Positions 33,640 to 43,232 are shown, numbered from the stretch's first letter. The stretch: 64,000 bases of DNA from JBDOQU01 sp039839375 (GCF_039839375.1 NZ_JBDOQU010000006.1:62001-126000), one strand, 5' to 3'. Numbers and translations: made by a program. The notes: generated by a model not told the origin, from the sequence alone.

Positions 33640-34521
33640 ATGCACATAAGCGGTTTTGTCGCGCCGGATCGTCCCTGTTCAAAAACGGCCGGGGCGAAGG
33701 TATGGTTGTCGCCCCTCTCCCTGGCCCGAATCCGAGTATCGCCCTTGTCCCAGGCCCCCGCCGATTTGGCGACGCTGCCCCCGCCCGACCGGCCCATCGC
33801 GCTTTTCCTGGATGTCGACGGCACGCTGATCGATATCGCCAGCCATCCCGAAGCCGTCCATGTGCCCGAAACGCTGCCGCCGCTCCTCCGATCCCTGGAC
33901 GCACGGCTGGACGGCGCGGTGGCGCTGGTGTCCGGCCGGGCGATCGGGGATCTGGACCGGCTACTGGCGCCGGCGCGCCTGACCGCCGGCGGCCAGCACG
34001 GGCTGGAGATCCGCACGCCCGACGGAACGATCAGGCACCACGAGATGGATATAGAGGCGCTGGACGCCATCGGAAGCGCGCTGCGCGCTTCCGCCGCATC
34101 CCTGCCCGGCGTCCGGCTGGAGCCGAAGGGCATGGCCCTGGCGGTCCATTACCGCGCCGCGCCCGAGCTGGAGGCGGCCGTCCGGCGCGCGATCGCCGAC
34201 GCGCTGACCGGACATGAGACCGCCTTTCACGTTCAGGAAGGAAAGATGGTGCTGGAGATCAAGCCGATCGGCGTCAGCAAGGCCGATGTGGTGGACCATC
34301 TGATGGTGCTGCCGCCCTTCGCCGGCCGCTTTCCCATCTTCATCGGCGACGACGCGACGGACGAGCACGGCTTCGCCGCGGCCCGCCGGCTGGGCGGTAC
34401 ATCGATCCAGGTCGGCGACCGGACCCCCACCGTCGCCGCCTACCGGACGCCGACGGTGGAGAGCCTGCATGGCTGGCTGCGCGCGCTGGCCGAGTCCCCA
34501 ATCACAGAGGCTGTCCGATGA
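33640..34521 (+). CDS. otsB: trehalose-phosphatase OtsB
   Basis: This HAD-superfamily phosphatase converts trehalose 6-phosphate to trehalose. The nucleophile motif ALFLDVDGTLIDIA sits at residues 54-67. VALVSGR and FIGDDATDEHGF complete motifs II to IV, and KPIGVSKADVV is also typical. The start is doubtful: the ATG at 33640 gives an unusually long N-terminus with no ribosome site, and a TTG at 33745 would give a length closer to the family norm. The stop overlaps the next ATG. First gene of a four-gene trehalose/glucose operon. Confidence 0.9.
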   Translation: MHISGFVAPDRPCSKTAGAKVWLSPLSLARIRVSPLSQAPADLATLPPPDRPIALFLDVDGTLIDIASHPEAVHVPETLPPLLRSLDARLDGAVALVSGRAIGDLDRLLAPARLTAGGQHGLEIRTPDGTIRHHEMDIEALDAIGSALRASAASLPGVRLEPKGMALAVHYRAAPELEAAVRRAIADALTGHETAFHVQEGKMVLEIKPIGVSKADVVDHLMVLPPFAGRFPIFIGDDATDEHGFAAARRLGGTSIQVGDRTPTVAAYRTPTVESLHGWLRALAESPITEAVR

Positions 34522-36332
34522 AGATCCCTTCCCCGCCGAGCCTGGAACTGGCCCCGATCGGCAATTGCAGCATCGCGGCGCTGGTCGACGCCGACGCGCG
34601 CATCCTCTGGTCGTGCTTCCCGCGCCTGGACGGCGATCCGGTGTTCTGCGCGATGATGAACGGTCTGGAAGGCGGCGCGGCGCCGGAGGAGGATGGCGGC
34701 TTTGCCGATATCCTGATCGATGATTTCGAACGGTCCGAACAGCATTACCGCCGGAATTCCGCGGTGCTGGTGACGACCCTGCACGACGCCCACGGCCAGG
34801 CGGTGGAGATCATCGATTTCGCGCCCCGCTTCCGCCATCTGGGCCGTTATCACCGGCCGACGACGCTGATCCGGATCATAAGGCCCGCCGCCGGCACGCC
34901 CCGGCTGAAGATCCGCATGCGTCCCAGGCACAGCTACGGGGCCGGCGTCCCGGAGACGACACGGGGCAGCAACCATATCCGCTATGTCGGGCCGGACCGC
35001 GCGCTCAGGCTGACGACGGACGCGCCGATCTCCTACGTGCTGGAGGAGACGCAGTTCGTCCTGGAGCATCCGCTGCACCTGATCTTCGGCGCGGACGAAA
35101 GCCTGACGGCGCCGATCGCGGCGACGGCGGAGCATTTCCTGGAGCAGACGGACGCCTATTGGCGAGAATTCGTCCGCTATCTGGCGCTGCCCTACGAATG
35201 GCAGGACGCGGTCATCCGCGCCGCGATCACGCTCAAGCTCTGTTCCTACGAGGAGACGGGCGCGATCGTCGCCGCGCTGACCACTTCGGTGCCGGAGGCG
35301 CCGCATTCCCTGCGCAATTGGGACTACCGCTTCTGCTGGCTGCGCGACGCCTATTTCGTGGTCCTTGCGCTGAACCGGCTGGGCGCGACGCAGACGATGG
35401 AGAGCTACCTCCACTACATCACCGATGTCGTCGCCAGTTCCGACAATGGCTATCTCCAGCCCCTCTTCTCCATCAGCCTGAAGGCGAACCTGAAGGAGTA
35501 CGAGGTGGAGGGCCTGCGCGGCTACCGCGGCATGGGTCCTGTCCGCGTCGGCAACGGCGCGCACACCCAGGTCCAGAACGACAGCTACGGCGCGGTCGTC
35601 CTGGCGTCGGCCCAGGCTTTCTTCGACCGCCGGCTGGAGCAGCCGGGCACGGAAAGCCTCTATGAGCGGCTGGAACTTCTGGGCGAACAGGCTGTTCAAC
35701 TCTGGAACAAGCCAGATGCCGGCCTTTGGGAATTCCGGAACAGAGAACACGTTCACACCTTCTCGGCCGTCATGTGCTGGGCGGCGTGCGATCGGCTGTC
35801 CAAGATCGGCGGCGCGCTGGGGCTCGATGAGCGGGCCGTCCGCTGGCGGCGGGAAGCCGACACGATGCGGAAGGTCATTTTGGAAGAAGCCTACGACAAG
35901 GATCGCGGCACCTTCGTCGACGCCTTCGGCGGAAACAATCTGGACGCCTCCCTGCTGCTTCTGCATGAGTTGGGCTTCGTTTCGCCCGATGACCCCATGT
36001 TCCTCGGCACGGTCCGGGCAGTGGAGGAACATCTCCTCTTCGGCGACCATCTGAAGCGCTACCACGCCGCCGACGATTTCGGCGTGCCGGAGGTCGCCTT
36101 CACCGTCTGCACCTTCTGGTATGTCGACGCGCTGGCCGCCACCGGCCGGCGGGAGGAGGCCCGAGCGCTGTTCGAACGGCTGCTGGCGGCGCGGAACCGG
36201 GTAGGCGTCCTCAGCGAGGACATCGATCTCACCGACGGCGCGTTGTGGGGCAATTTTCCCCAGACCTATTCGATGGTCGGGCTGATCAATTCCGCGATGA
36301 AGCTCAGCAAGAGTTGGGAGGAAGCATTTTGA
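34518..36332 (+). CDS. glycoside hydrolase family 15 protein
   Basis: This 604-residue alpha/alpha-barrel hydrolase is related to glucoamylase and bacterial GH15 trehalases. The N-terminal beta domain has LELAPIGNCSIAALVDADARILWSCFPRLD, the usual start of these proteins. The catalytic domain has NWDYRFCWLRDAYF, GYRGMGPVRVGN and the C-terminal LSEDIDLTDGALWGNFPQTYSMVGLI with a likely catalytic acid. It has no signal peptide, so it acts in the cytosol. It lies between otsB and otsA with four-base overlaps on both sides. It could hydrolyse trehalose to glucose for the glucokinase downstream, or act on a maltodextrin. Confidence 0.88.
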   Translation: MKIPSPPSLELAPIGNCSIAALVDADARILWSCFPRLDGDPVFCAMMNGLEGGAAPEEDGGFADILIDDFERSEQHYRRNSAVLVTTLHDAHGQAVEIIDFAPRFRHLGRYHRPTTLIRIIRPAAGTPRLKIRMRPRHSYGAGVPETTRGSNHIRYVGPDRALRLTTDAPISYVLEETQFVLEHPLHLIFGADESLTAPIAATAEHFLEQTDAYWREFVRYLALPYEWQDAVIRAAITLKLCSYEETGAIVAALTTSVPEAPHSLRNWDYRFCWLRDAYFVVLALNRLGATQTMESYLHYITDVVASSDNGYLQPLFSISLKANLKEYEVEGLRGYRGMGPVRVGNGAHTQVQNDSYGAVVLASAQAFFDRRLEQPGTESLYERLELLGEQAVQLWNKPDAGLWEFRNREHVHTFSAVMCWAACDRLSKIGGALGLDERAVRWRREADTMRKVILEEAYDKDRGTFVDAFGGNNLDASLLLLHELGFVSPDDPMFLGTVRAVEEHLLFGDHLKRYHAADDFGVPEVAFTVCTFWYVDALAATGRREEARALFERLLAARNRVGVLSEDIDLTDGALWGNFPQTYSMVGLINSAMKLSKSWEEAF

Positions 36333-37714
36333 GCCGTATCGTCGTCGTCTCCAACCGGGTCGCCCCGATCGCCGAAGGCAAGGCCAGTTCCGGCGGGCTG
36401 GCGGTGGCGGTGCTGGCGGCGCTGCGGAAATCCGGAGGCATCTGGTTCGGCTGGAGCGGCAACGTGACGGAATCCCCTTCCGCGCAGCCCACGATCTCGG
36501 AATCCGGGAAGCTCACCTCGGCGACGGTCGACCTGACACAGCGCGACTATGAGGAATATTACAACGGCTTCGCCAATTCGACCCTCTGGCCGCTGTTCCA
36601 CTATCGGCTGGACCTGACCGAATTCTCCCGCCGGACCTATGCCGGCTATCATAGGGTCAACAGTCTGTTCGCCAGCCGGCTCGCGCCGATGCTGCGCGAG
36701 GACGACATGGTCTGGGTCCATGACTACCATCTGATCCCGTTCGGGGAGCAGTTGCGCCAGATGGGTCACCGGCAGCGCATGGGCTTCTATCTGCACACGC
36801 CCTGGCCGGTGCCGGAGATCCTGGTCGCGCTGCCGAACCATGAGACGCTGGTCAGGTCGCTGTGCGCCTACGACGTGGTCGGGTTCCAGACCGAGCGGGA
36901 TCGCGCGGCCTTCATCTCCTATCTGCTTCAGGAGGCCGGGGCGGAGATCCGGGAGGACGGGCTGGTCAGCGCCTATGGACGCACCATCCGCGTCCAGGCC
37001 TTTCCCATCTCCATAGAGACGCCGGACATCGAGAAGCTGGCCGCCGCCGTCGCCGCCAGTCGGCAGGCCGAAAGGCTGCGCGACAGCCTGAAGGACCGCG
37101 ACCTGATCATCGGCGTCGACAGGCTGGACTATTCCAAGGGCCTGCCGCAGCGCTTCCAGGCGTTCAACGATCTTCTGGAGCACTATCCGGACAATCGCGG
37201 CGGCGTGATCTTCATGCAGGTCGCCCCGCCCACGCGGACGGAGGTGCCGGAATATACCGACATCAGGCGGGAACTGGAGACGCTGGCTGGCCACATCAAC
37301 GGCCTGTTCGCGGAGTTCGACTGGGTGCCGATCCGCTACCTGAACCGGAGCTTCGCCCGGCGCACGCTACTGGGTTTCTACCGGTCGGCGCGCATCGGGC
37401 TGGTCACGCCGCTGCGGGACGGCATGAACCTCGTCGCCAAGGAGTATGTGGCGGCGCAGGACCCTGAGGATCCGGGCGTTCTGGTGCTCTCCCGCTTCGC
37501 CGGCGCGGCGCCGGAGCTGAGCGGCGGAGCCCTGATCGTCAATCCCTATGATGTCGAGGGGGTGGCCGAAAGCCTGCAGCGCGGCCTGACCATGCCGCTG
37601 GACGAAAGGCGGGAACGCCACCAGGCGATGATGAGCGTGCTGCGCGAGTGCGACATCGGCCATTGGCGGGAACGTTTCGTTGACGCGCTCTCCAGCGCCC
37701 CCTATTCCGGTTGA
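36329..37714 (+). CDS. otsA: trehalose-6-phosphate synthase OtsA
   Basis: This 461-residue GT20 glycosyltransferase joins a glucosyl donor (UDP-glucose) to glucose 6-phosphate. Matches include RIVVVSNRVAPI at the start, VWVHDYHLIPFGEQLR, GFYLHTPWPVPE, GVDRLDYSKGLPQRF and the C-terminal DGMNLVAKEYVAAQ. The start is TTG at 36329, preceded by GGGAGGAAG and overlapping the GH15 stop as TTGA; the ORF reading from 36245 is an extension into the previous gene. It works with otsB two genes upstream. Confidence 0.93.
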   Translation: MSRIVVVSNRVAPIAEGKASSGGLAVAVLAALRKSGGIWFGWSGNVTESPSAQPTISESGKLTSATVDLTQRDYEEYYNGFANSTLWPLFHYRLDLTEFSRRTYAGYHRVNSLFASRLAPMLREDDMVWVHDYHLIPFGEQLRQMGHRQRMGFYLHTPWPVPEILVALPNHETLVRSLCAYDVVGFQTERDRAAFISYLLQEAGAEIREDGLVSAYGRTIRVQAFPISIETPDIEKLAAAVAASRQAERLRDSLKDRDLIIGVDRLDYSKGLPQRFQAFNDLLEHYPDNRGGVIFMQVAPPTRTEVPEYTDIRRELETLAGHINGLFAEFDWVPIRYLNRSFARRTLLGFYRSARIGLVTPLRDGMNLVAKEYVAAQDPEDPGVLVLSRFAGAAPELSGGALIVNPYDVEGVAESLQRGLTMPLDERRERHQAMMSVLRECDIGHWRERFVDALSSAPYSG

Positions 37715-37749
37715 CGCCCCCTGCAATCGTCGCGCCCGGCCCCGACACC

Positions 37750-38706
37750 ATGCCCGACCAGCCTCCTTCCCTGCTTGCCGACCTCGGCGCCACCAACGCC
37801 CGCTTCGCGCTGGTCGACGCTCGCGGCGTGCGGTCGGTGGAGATCCTGCGCGGCGCGGACTATCCCTCGCTGGAGGCGGCAGCCCGGGCCTATCTTGAGA
37901 AGGTGAAGCCCGAACGGCCGCCCCATCGCGCGGCGATCGCCGTGGCGGGGCCCGTCACCGGCGACCGCTTCACCCTGACCAACCTCGCCTGGACCTTCAC
38001 AACCGAGGGCTTGCGCGACGCGCTGGGGCTGGACCGGCTGAAGGTGGTCAACGACTTCACCGCCGTGGCCTTGTCGGTGCCTCACCTGACCGATGTCGAC
38101 CGGCTGCAGATCGGCGGCGGCAGGGCTGAGCCGGGCGCGGTGATCGGTATCGTGGGGCCAGGCACCGGCCTCGGCGTCTCAGGCCTGATCCCGTCGGCCG
38201 ATCGGTGGATCCCGCTGGCGGCGGAGGGCGGGCACGTCACCATGGCGGCGGTGACGGACCGCGAAGGGAAGGTGATGCAGCGCCTGCGCCAGCGCTATCA
38301 GCATGTCTCCGCCGAACGGGTGCTGTCGGGCATGGGCCTCGCCAACATCTATGAGAGCCTGTGCGCCATCGACGGCATCGAGGACGCGGTGATGCGGGAG
38401 CCCAAGGACGTCACCGAGGCCGCGCTGGCAAAATCCGACCCGATCTGTATCGAGGCTGTGGAGATGTTCTGCGCCATGCTGGGCACGGTCGCCGGCAATC
38501 TGGCGCTGACCCTGGGCAGCCATGGCGGCATATATGTCGCGGGCGGCATCGTGCCGAAGCTGGGGACTGTCTTCGCCGAATCCGGCTTCCGCGCCCGCTT
38601 CGAAGCCAAGGGCCGCCTGCGCCCCTTCCTGGAGGGCATCCCGACCTACATCGTGACGCACCCCCTCCCCGCCTTCCTGGGGCTGAAGTCCGTGCTGGAC
38701 GTATAG
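37750..38706 (+). CDS. glk: glucokinase
   Basis: This bacterial glucokinase, about 318 residues from this ATG, phosphorylates glucose to glucose 6-phosphate. The phosphate-binding motif is LLADLGATNARFALV at the N-terminus. VVNDFTAVALSVPHL carries the catalytic aspartate, and GPGTGLGVSGLI and AAEGGHVTMAA follow. A TTG at 37711 overlapping the otsA stop (TTGA, as at the otsA start) is an alternative start. Its place after otsB-GH15-otsA supports recycling of glucose set free by the GH15 enzyme and supply of substrate for OtsA. Confidence 0.9.
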   Translation: MPDQPPSLLADLGATNARFALVDARGVRSVEILRGADYPSLEAAARAYLEKVKPERPPHRAAIAVAGPVTGDRFTLTNLAWTFTTEGLRDALGLDRLKVVNDFTAVALSVPHLTDVDRLQIGGGRAEPGAVIGIVGPGTGLGVSGLIPSADRWIPLAAEGGHVTMAAVTDREGKVMQRLRQRYQHVSAERVLSGMGLANIYESLCAIDGIEDAVMREPKDVTEAALAKSDPICIEAVEMFCAMLGTVAGNLALTLGSHGGIYVAGGIVPKLGTVFAESGFRARFEAKGRLRPFLEGIPTYIVTHPLPAFLGLKSVLDV

Positions 38707-38735
38707 TTTTCCCTGCCGGTCACTTGTTGTTTTTG

Positions 38736-39067
38736 GTCATTCCCGACTTGATCGGGAATCCAGGGGCCGCGCCGTTTCGGCTCTCTCCACCCAATGAGGA
38801 TGCCTCCAGCGGCAAGGCGCCTGGATGCCGGATCGGGGTCCGGCATGACGTTTTTGGCGGGAGAATGCGCCTTTCTTCCTCACCTTGAGCCTGTTGAAAG
38901 GTGCGAGGCACACATGGTTCGACTGGTTCACCATGAGGAGTTGCGCGAGCCGTTTCTGCTGGTCGTTTCCGATGAAGTTCGCCCGGCGTCGACACCGTAT
39001 GGATGCTGGATCAAGTCCAGCATGACATTGTTTTTGTTATCATTTCCGATCAAGTCGGGAATGACGG
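38736..39067. repeat. cluster of REP-like palindromes in a 370-base gene-free spacer
   Basis: The spacer between glk and the adenine deaminase gene holds no credible gene. Four short hairpins of one family occur: ATTCCCGA/TCGGGAAT (38739-38759), ATGCCGGA/TCCGGCAT (38825-38846), ATGCTGGA/TCCAGCAT (39003-39023) and ATTTCCGA/TCGGGAAT (39042-39062). Each is followed or preceded by CATGAC/GTCAT or CTGGAT words. A second repeat type at 38913-38938 has a near-identical inverted copy at 55329-55354. Such dispersed palindromes are common between convergent genes in Alphaproteobacteria and may end transcription of both genes. The small ORFs over them are repeat-derived. Confidence 0.75.
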
Positions 39068-39077
39068 TAAGGAAGGA

Positions 39078-40778
39078 TCACGCCACCAGTTCGAACCGGT
39101 CGACATCGACCAGCCCGCGATCGGTGATCTTGAGGTGGGGGATGACCGGCAGGGGCAGGAAGGCCAGTTGCAGGAAAGGTTCGGCCAGCGGGCAGCCCAT
39201 GGCGCGGACGGCCTGCCGCAGGGCGATCAGACCGGTTTCCACCGTCTCGAAATCCTCCAGGCTCATCAGCCCCGCCAGCGGCAGCGCCAGTTCGCCGACG
39301 ATTTTCCCGGCGCGGGTGGCGACGAATCCTCCCTGAAGCTCGATCAGCCGGTTGACCGCCAGCGCCATGTCCTCGTCAGTCGCGCCGACGACGCAGAGAT
39401 TGTGGCTGTCATGGCCGACGGAGGAGGCGAGCGCGCCCTCACGGATGCCGAAGCCCTTCACGAAACCGCGCCCGATATTCCCGTTGACGCCATGCCGCTC
39501 CAGCACCGCGATCTTCAGGATGTCGGCGTCGATGTCGGGTTCCCGGCAGCCATCGCGGTAAGGCAGGGAGGCGGTTAGCGATTCGGTCAGGATCTTGCCT
39601 GGGATCACGCCGATGACCGGCCCCGTCGGCCCCGGCGCGGGAACCTTGAAATCTGCCGGCCCGACGGGAGCGCGCCTGATCGAATCCGCGCCCACCGGCG
39701 CGATGCGGCGGAGGCCGCCGAAGCTTTCTGGCGTCGCCAGCCGCCCCGCCTGGATGACGCTGGCGACAGCGCAGCTTTCCAGATCGTCCAGCATCACGAT
39801 GTCGGCGCGGTAGCCCGGCGCGATCAGTCCCCTGTCGGTCAGCCCGAAGCCGCGCGCGGCAGACCAGCTTGCCGCCCGATAGACATGGGCGACCGGCGCG
39901 CCCAGCCCGATCGCCTTGCGGATCAGATGGTCCAGATGCCCTTCCTCCGCGATGTCCAGCGGATTGCGGTCGTCGGTGCAGAAGGCGACGAAGGGCGATG
40001 TCTCCGCCGAGATGACCCCGGCGAGCGCCTCGACATCCTTCGACACGCTGCCGTCGCGGATCAGGACCTGCATCCCCTTGCGCAGCTTCTCCATCGCCTC
40101 GTCCGCGCCGGTCGTCTCATGGCAGTTGCGGACCCGGCAGGAGAGGTAGGCGTTGAGATCCCGGCCGCGCAGCAGCGGCGCGTGGCCGTCGATATGGCCG
40201 TCCTGGAAGGCGGCCAGCTTGTCCATCGCTTCGGCATCCTTCGCCAGTACGCCGGGGAAATTCATGAATTCGGCGAGGCCGATCACCTTCGGATGGTCGC
40301 GGTGAGGGACCAGATCCTCCGCCAGCAGGCGCGCGCCCGCCGTCTCCAGATGCGTCGCCGGCACGCAGGAGGAAAGCTGGACGCGAAGGTCCATCACCGT
40401 CTCCAGCGCGCTGTCGAGGAAATAGCGCAAGCCTTCCACGCCCAGCACGTTGCAGATCTCGTGCGGGTCACAGATCGCCGTCGTCGTGCCGCGCGGCAGG
40501 ACGCAACGGTCGAACTCCGCCGGCGTCACCAGCGTCGATTCGCAATGGACATGGGTATCGATGAAGCCGGGGACGCAGATCCGGCCGCGCCCGTCGATCT
40601 CCCTGACGCCGGCATAGCAATCATCATAGATTCCGACGATGCGGTCGCCGCAGATGGCGATGTCGCTTTCCGCGATCTCCCCGGTCACGACGTTGAGGAA
40701 GCGGGTATTCTTGACGACCAGATCGGCTTTCGCCCGCCCCAGCGCCTGATCGATCGCCCGTTCCAGAAACCGCCTCAC
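39078..40778 (-). CDS. ade: adenine deaminase
   Basis: This 566-residue amidohydrolase converts adenine to hypoxanthine and ammonia. The metal motif HVHCEST is in VPGFIDTHVHCESTLVTPAEF. FCTDDRNPLDIAEEGHLDHLIR, the C-terminal SVGHDSHNLCVVGATDEDM and the ELALPLAGLMS tail are specific to the Ade family. The start is GTG 40778-40776, with GGGAGG six bases upstream; the long ORF continues to 41009 across the next gene and is not used. It stands alone, 58 bases below the cyclase gene on the same strand. Confidence 0.93.
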   Translation of the reverse strand: MRRFLERAIDQALGRAKADLVVKNTRFLNVVTGEIAESDIAICGDRIVGIYDDCYAGVREIDGRGRICVPGFIDTHVHCESTLVTPAEFDRCVLPRGTTTAICDPHEICNVLGVEGLRYFLDSALETVMDLRVQLSSCVPATHLETAGARLLAEDLVPHRDHPKVIGLAEFMNFPGVLAKDAEAMDKLAAFQDGHIDGHAPLLRGRDLNAYLSCRVRNCHETTGADEAMEKLRKGMQVLIRDGSVSKDVEALAGVISAETSPFVAFCTDDRNPLDIAEEGHLDHLIRKAIGLGAPVAHVYRAASWSAARGFGLTDRGLIAPGYRADIVMLDDLESCAVASVIQAGRLATPESFGGLRRIAPVGADSIRRAPVGPADFKVPAPGPTGPVIGVIPGKILTESLTASLPYRDGCREPDIDADILKIAVLERHGVNGNIGRGFVKGFGIREGALASSVGHDSHNLCVVGATDEDMALAVNRLIELQGGFVATRAGKIVGELALPLAGLMSLEDFETVETGLIALRQAVRAMGCPLAEPFLQLAFLPLPVIPHLKITDRGLVDVDRFELVA

Positions 40779-40836
40779 CTGTATCCTCCCGCCTTCCGAT
40801 TCCGAAGCGGAGCTTAGCAGATCGGCGGTGGGCGTC

Positions 40837-42087
40837 TCAGGCCTTCCGGGACGGCGCGAACACCTCATGGGGGGCGGCCAGCCCCCGCAGCTCGTACCGG
40901 CCCAGCGGCTCCACCGGCTGGTCGACGCCACAGCCCTCCACGAACGCCTTGGACAAGAGCGGCCGGCGCCGCAGCACCTTGCAGAGCTGTTCCAACCGGC
41001 TGGCGACATTGACCGCCGGGCCGATGACGGTGAAGTCCAGCCGGTCGGCCGCGCCGATATTGCCGAACATCACCTCGCCCAGATGGAGAGCGAGCCCGTA
41101 ATCGAGGATCGGCGCGTCGACGGCCAGCCGCCCCTCATTGACCAGCGCCATCGCCTCCTCCGACGCGTCGGCGGCGGCGAGCGCGCGCCGGCAGGCCTCC
41201 CCGGCCGGCTGTCCATCCTCCGCCGGGAACATGGCCAGGATGCCGTCGCCGATGAATTTCAGCACCTGCCCCTGCTGGCTGTGCACCGCCGCCGTCATCG
41301 CCTCCAGATAAGCGTTGAGGGCGGCGATCACGCTGTCGCGCGGCAGGGTCTCCGACAGGGTGGTGAAGCCCCTAAGATCGCTGTACCAGATCGCCGAATA
41401 GATCGATTCGGCGCTGCCCCGCCTGATCTGGCCGCTGAGGATGCGCGATCCCGCCGCCCGGCCGACATAGGTATCCAGCAAATTGACCGCAGTGGACCGC
41501 AGGGAGTGATTCTCCATGTTCCGCGCCAGGACGGGCAGCAAATCGTTCAACTGCGTCAGGTGGGCGGTCGTGAAGCCAGCGGGATGGTTGCTGGTGAAGG
41601 ACACCGCCGCCCGCTCCCCGTTGGTGAACTCCAGCGGCAGGATGACGTAATCCGTCGCCCCCTGCTCCTTCAGGTCGGTCAGGATGCTGTAGTCGAGCGG
41701 CGTTTCCGGACAGATCAGCCGCCGCCGGATACCGGCCGCGCCTTCGTCCACGATCACGCGAATCGGGCTTTCGCGATATTCCGGGCTGTCGATGAGGTCC
41801 CACATCCCCTGCATGCGCTCGATCGGCTCTCCCTGCTGCCAGCGGAACGCCTCACCGAAATATTGGGGGTGCAGCGACGGGACGGTGCAGAAGACGCGCC
41901 AGAGAGGAACGCCGGCATCGTTCAGCCGGTCGCAGACCTGCTTCAGGAGCCCTTCGATCTCAGGCACCCTCCAGCCTTCCAGGAGGAGCCATTCGATCAC
42001 CGGCGAGGACGACCACATCGGAAGGTTCGACGGGCCGGCCGGCGGTGTGGCGGGCGGTGGTGCGACGGGCGCGGAATGATCGGGCAT
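40837..42087 (-). CDS. class III adenylate/guanylate cyclase domain protein
   Basis: In this 416-residue cytosolic protein the C-terminal half (about 215-395) is a class III nucleotide cyclase. The metal aspartate is in IWYSDLRGFTTLSETL and the second in KFIGDGILAMF. RLDFTVIGPAVNVASRLEQLCK holds the base-selecting and transition-state residues. The N-terminal half (about 30-200) looks like a sensor domain of the type found with CyaA-like cyclases in rhizobia, with no membrane segment. Product is probably cAMP. No neighbouring gene shows its signal. Confidence 0.88.
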   Translation of the reverse strand: MPDHSAPVAPPPATPPAGPSNLPMWSSSPVIEWLLLEGWRVPEIEGLLKQVCDRLNDAGVPLWRVFCTVPSLHPQYFGEAFRWQQGEPIERMQGMWDLIDSPEYRESPIRVIVDEGAAGIRRRLICPETPLDYSILTDLKEQGATDYVILPLEFTNGERAAVSFTSNHPAGFTTAHLTQLNDLLPVLARNMENHSLRSTAVNLLDTYVGRAAGSRILSGQIRRGSAESIYSAIWYSDLRGFTTLSETLPRDSVIAALNAYLEAMTAAVHSQQGQVLKFIGDGILAMFPAEDGQPAGEACRRALAAADASEEAMALVNEGRLAVDAPILDYGLALHLGEVMFGNIGAADRLDFTVIGPAVNVASRLEQLCKVLRRRPLLSKAFVEGCGVDQPVEPLGRYELRGLAAPHEVFAPSRKA

Positions 42088-42243
42088 GGTTCTGTGCTAT
42101 ATCGGGCGGCGACCGCCAGACGCCATGGGGCAGCGGGAGGAACTTATGCCAGAGTTCGCCGGAATTTACCATCCGGTATAGGATGTATTCTTAAAAAGGA
42201 TGGAATTCGGTTTTCTCAGCCGTTCACTGACGACGTGCCTCCG

Positions 42244-43227
42244 CTATCCCCAGAGGACGCTTTCCGGCGGCTGCACCTCCGCGCCGTCGAACCGCAGGCC
42301 GGGATCGCGGTCGCGGGCGAGCAGGAGGGGACCGTCCAGATCGACGACTTCCGCGCCCTGGGCCACGAGCGCCGCCGGCGCCATGGCGAGCGAGGTGCCG
42401 ACCATGCAGCCGACCATCACCTGAAAGCCGGCGGCGCGCGCGGCGGCGCGCAGCTTCAGCGCCTCCGTCAGGCCGCCCGTCTTGTCCAGCTTGATGTTGA
42501 CCATGGCGTAGCGCCCCGCAAGGCCCGGCAGGGTCGCCGTGTCGTGGCAGCTCTCGTCCGCGCAGAGCGGGATGGGCGAGGTGACGGCACCCAGCGCCTC
42601 ATCCTCGCCGGCCTTGAGCGGCTGTTCGATCAATTCCACGCCCAGTTCCCGGAAGGACACGCCGAATTCCCGCAGATGGTCGATCGACCAGGCCTCGTTG
42701 GCGTCGACGATGATCCGGCTGTCCGGCGCGTTGCGGCGCACGGCCCGCACCCGCTCCAGATCGCCGTCGCCGGTCAGCTTCAGCTTCAGGAGCGGCCGGT
42801 GGGACGCCTCCCGCGCCTTCTCCCCCATGCTCTCGACACTGCCGAGGCTGAGGGTATAGGCGGTTGTTACAGGACCCAGCGGCTCCAGCCCCGCCAGCTT
42901 CCAGACCGGCGTTCCCGACCGCTTGGCCTCAAGGTCCCACAGCGCGCAATCGACCGCGTTTCGGGCCGCGCCCGCCGGCAGGGCATCCTGCAACGCCGCC
43001 CGGTCCATTCCCGCCTCCAGCGCCGCCCGGATGCTTTCGATCTGGGCTGTGACGCTGTCGAGGCTTTCCCCGTAGCGGGCATAGGGTACGCATTCGCCGC
43101 GCCCGACCGCGCCGTCCTCTTCCATCGTCACGGTCAGGACCCACGCTTCCGTCCTGCTGCCGCGGGAGATGGTGAAGGTCCCCTGGATCGGCCAGGATTC
43201 CCGGGCGATTGAGATTTTCCGCGCCAT
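42244..43227 (-). CDS. dgcA: enolase-superfamily dipeptide epimerase / N-acetyl-D-glutamate racemase (DgcA type)
   Basis: This 327-residue enolase-superfamily enzyme has catalytic lysines Lys148/Lys150 in LLKLKLTGD and Lys246 in NIKLDKTGG. The magnesium ligands are Asp175, Glu201 and Asp224. The pattern is that of L-Ala-D/L-Glu epimerases. The adjacent DUF1611 gene makes the DgcA role likely: in Pseudoalteromonas DgcN acetylates D-glutamate and DgcA racemises the N-acetyl product. The start is ATG 43227, five bases after the DgcN-like stop. The ORF reading from 43407 is not supported. Confidence 0.82.
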   Translation of the reverse strand: MARKISIARESWPIQGTFTISRGSRTEAWVLTVTMEEDGAVGRGECVPYARYGESLDSVTAQIESIRAALEAGMDRAALQDALPAGAARNAVDCALWDLEAKRSGTPVWKLAGLEPLGPVTTAYTLSLGSVESMGEKAREASHRPLLKLKLTGDGDLERVRAVRRNAPDSRIIVDANEAWSIDHLREFGVSFRELGVELIEQPLKAGEDEALGAVTSPIPLCADESCHDTATLPGLAGRYAMVNIKLDKTGGLTEALKLRAAARAAGFQVMVGCMVGTSLAMAPAALVAQGAEVVDLDGPLLLARDRDPGLRFDGAEVQPPESVLWG

Positions 43228-43232
43228 GATCG

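Noticed and set aside
38646..38934. Small minus-strand ORFs after glk
   Set aside because: They are translations of the REP-like repeats (the IPDQVGNDQ type) and lack ribosome sites.
40828..43212. A 794-codon plus-strand ORF
   Set aside because: It covers the antisense of the cyclase and DgcA genes, has no motif and crosses two real genes and their gap.
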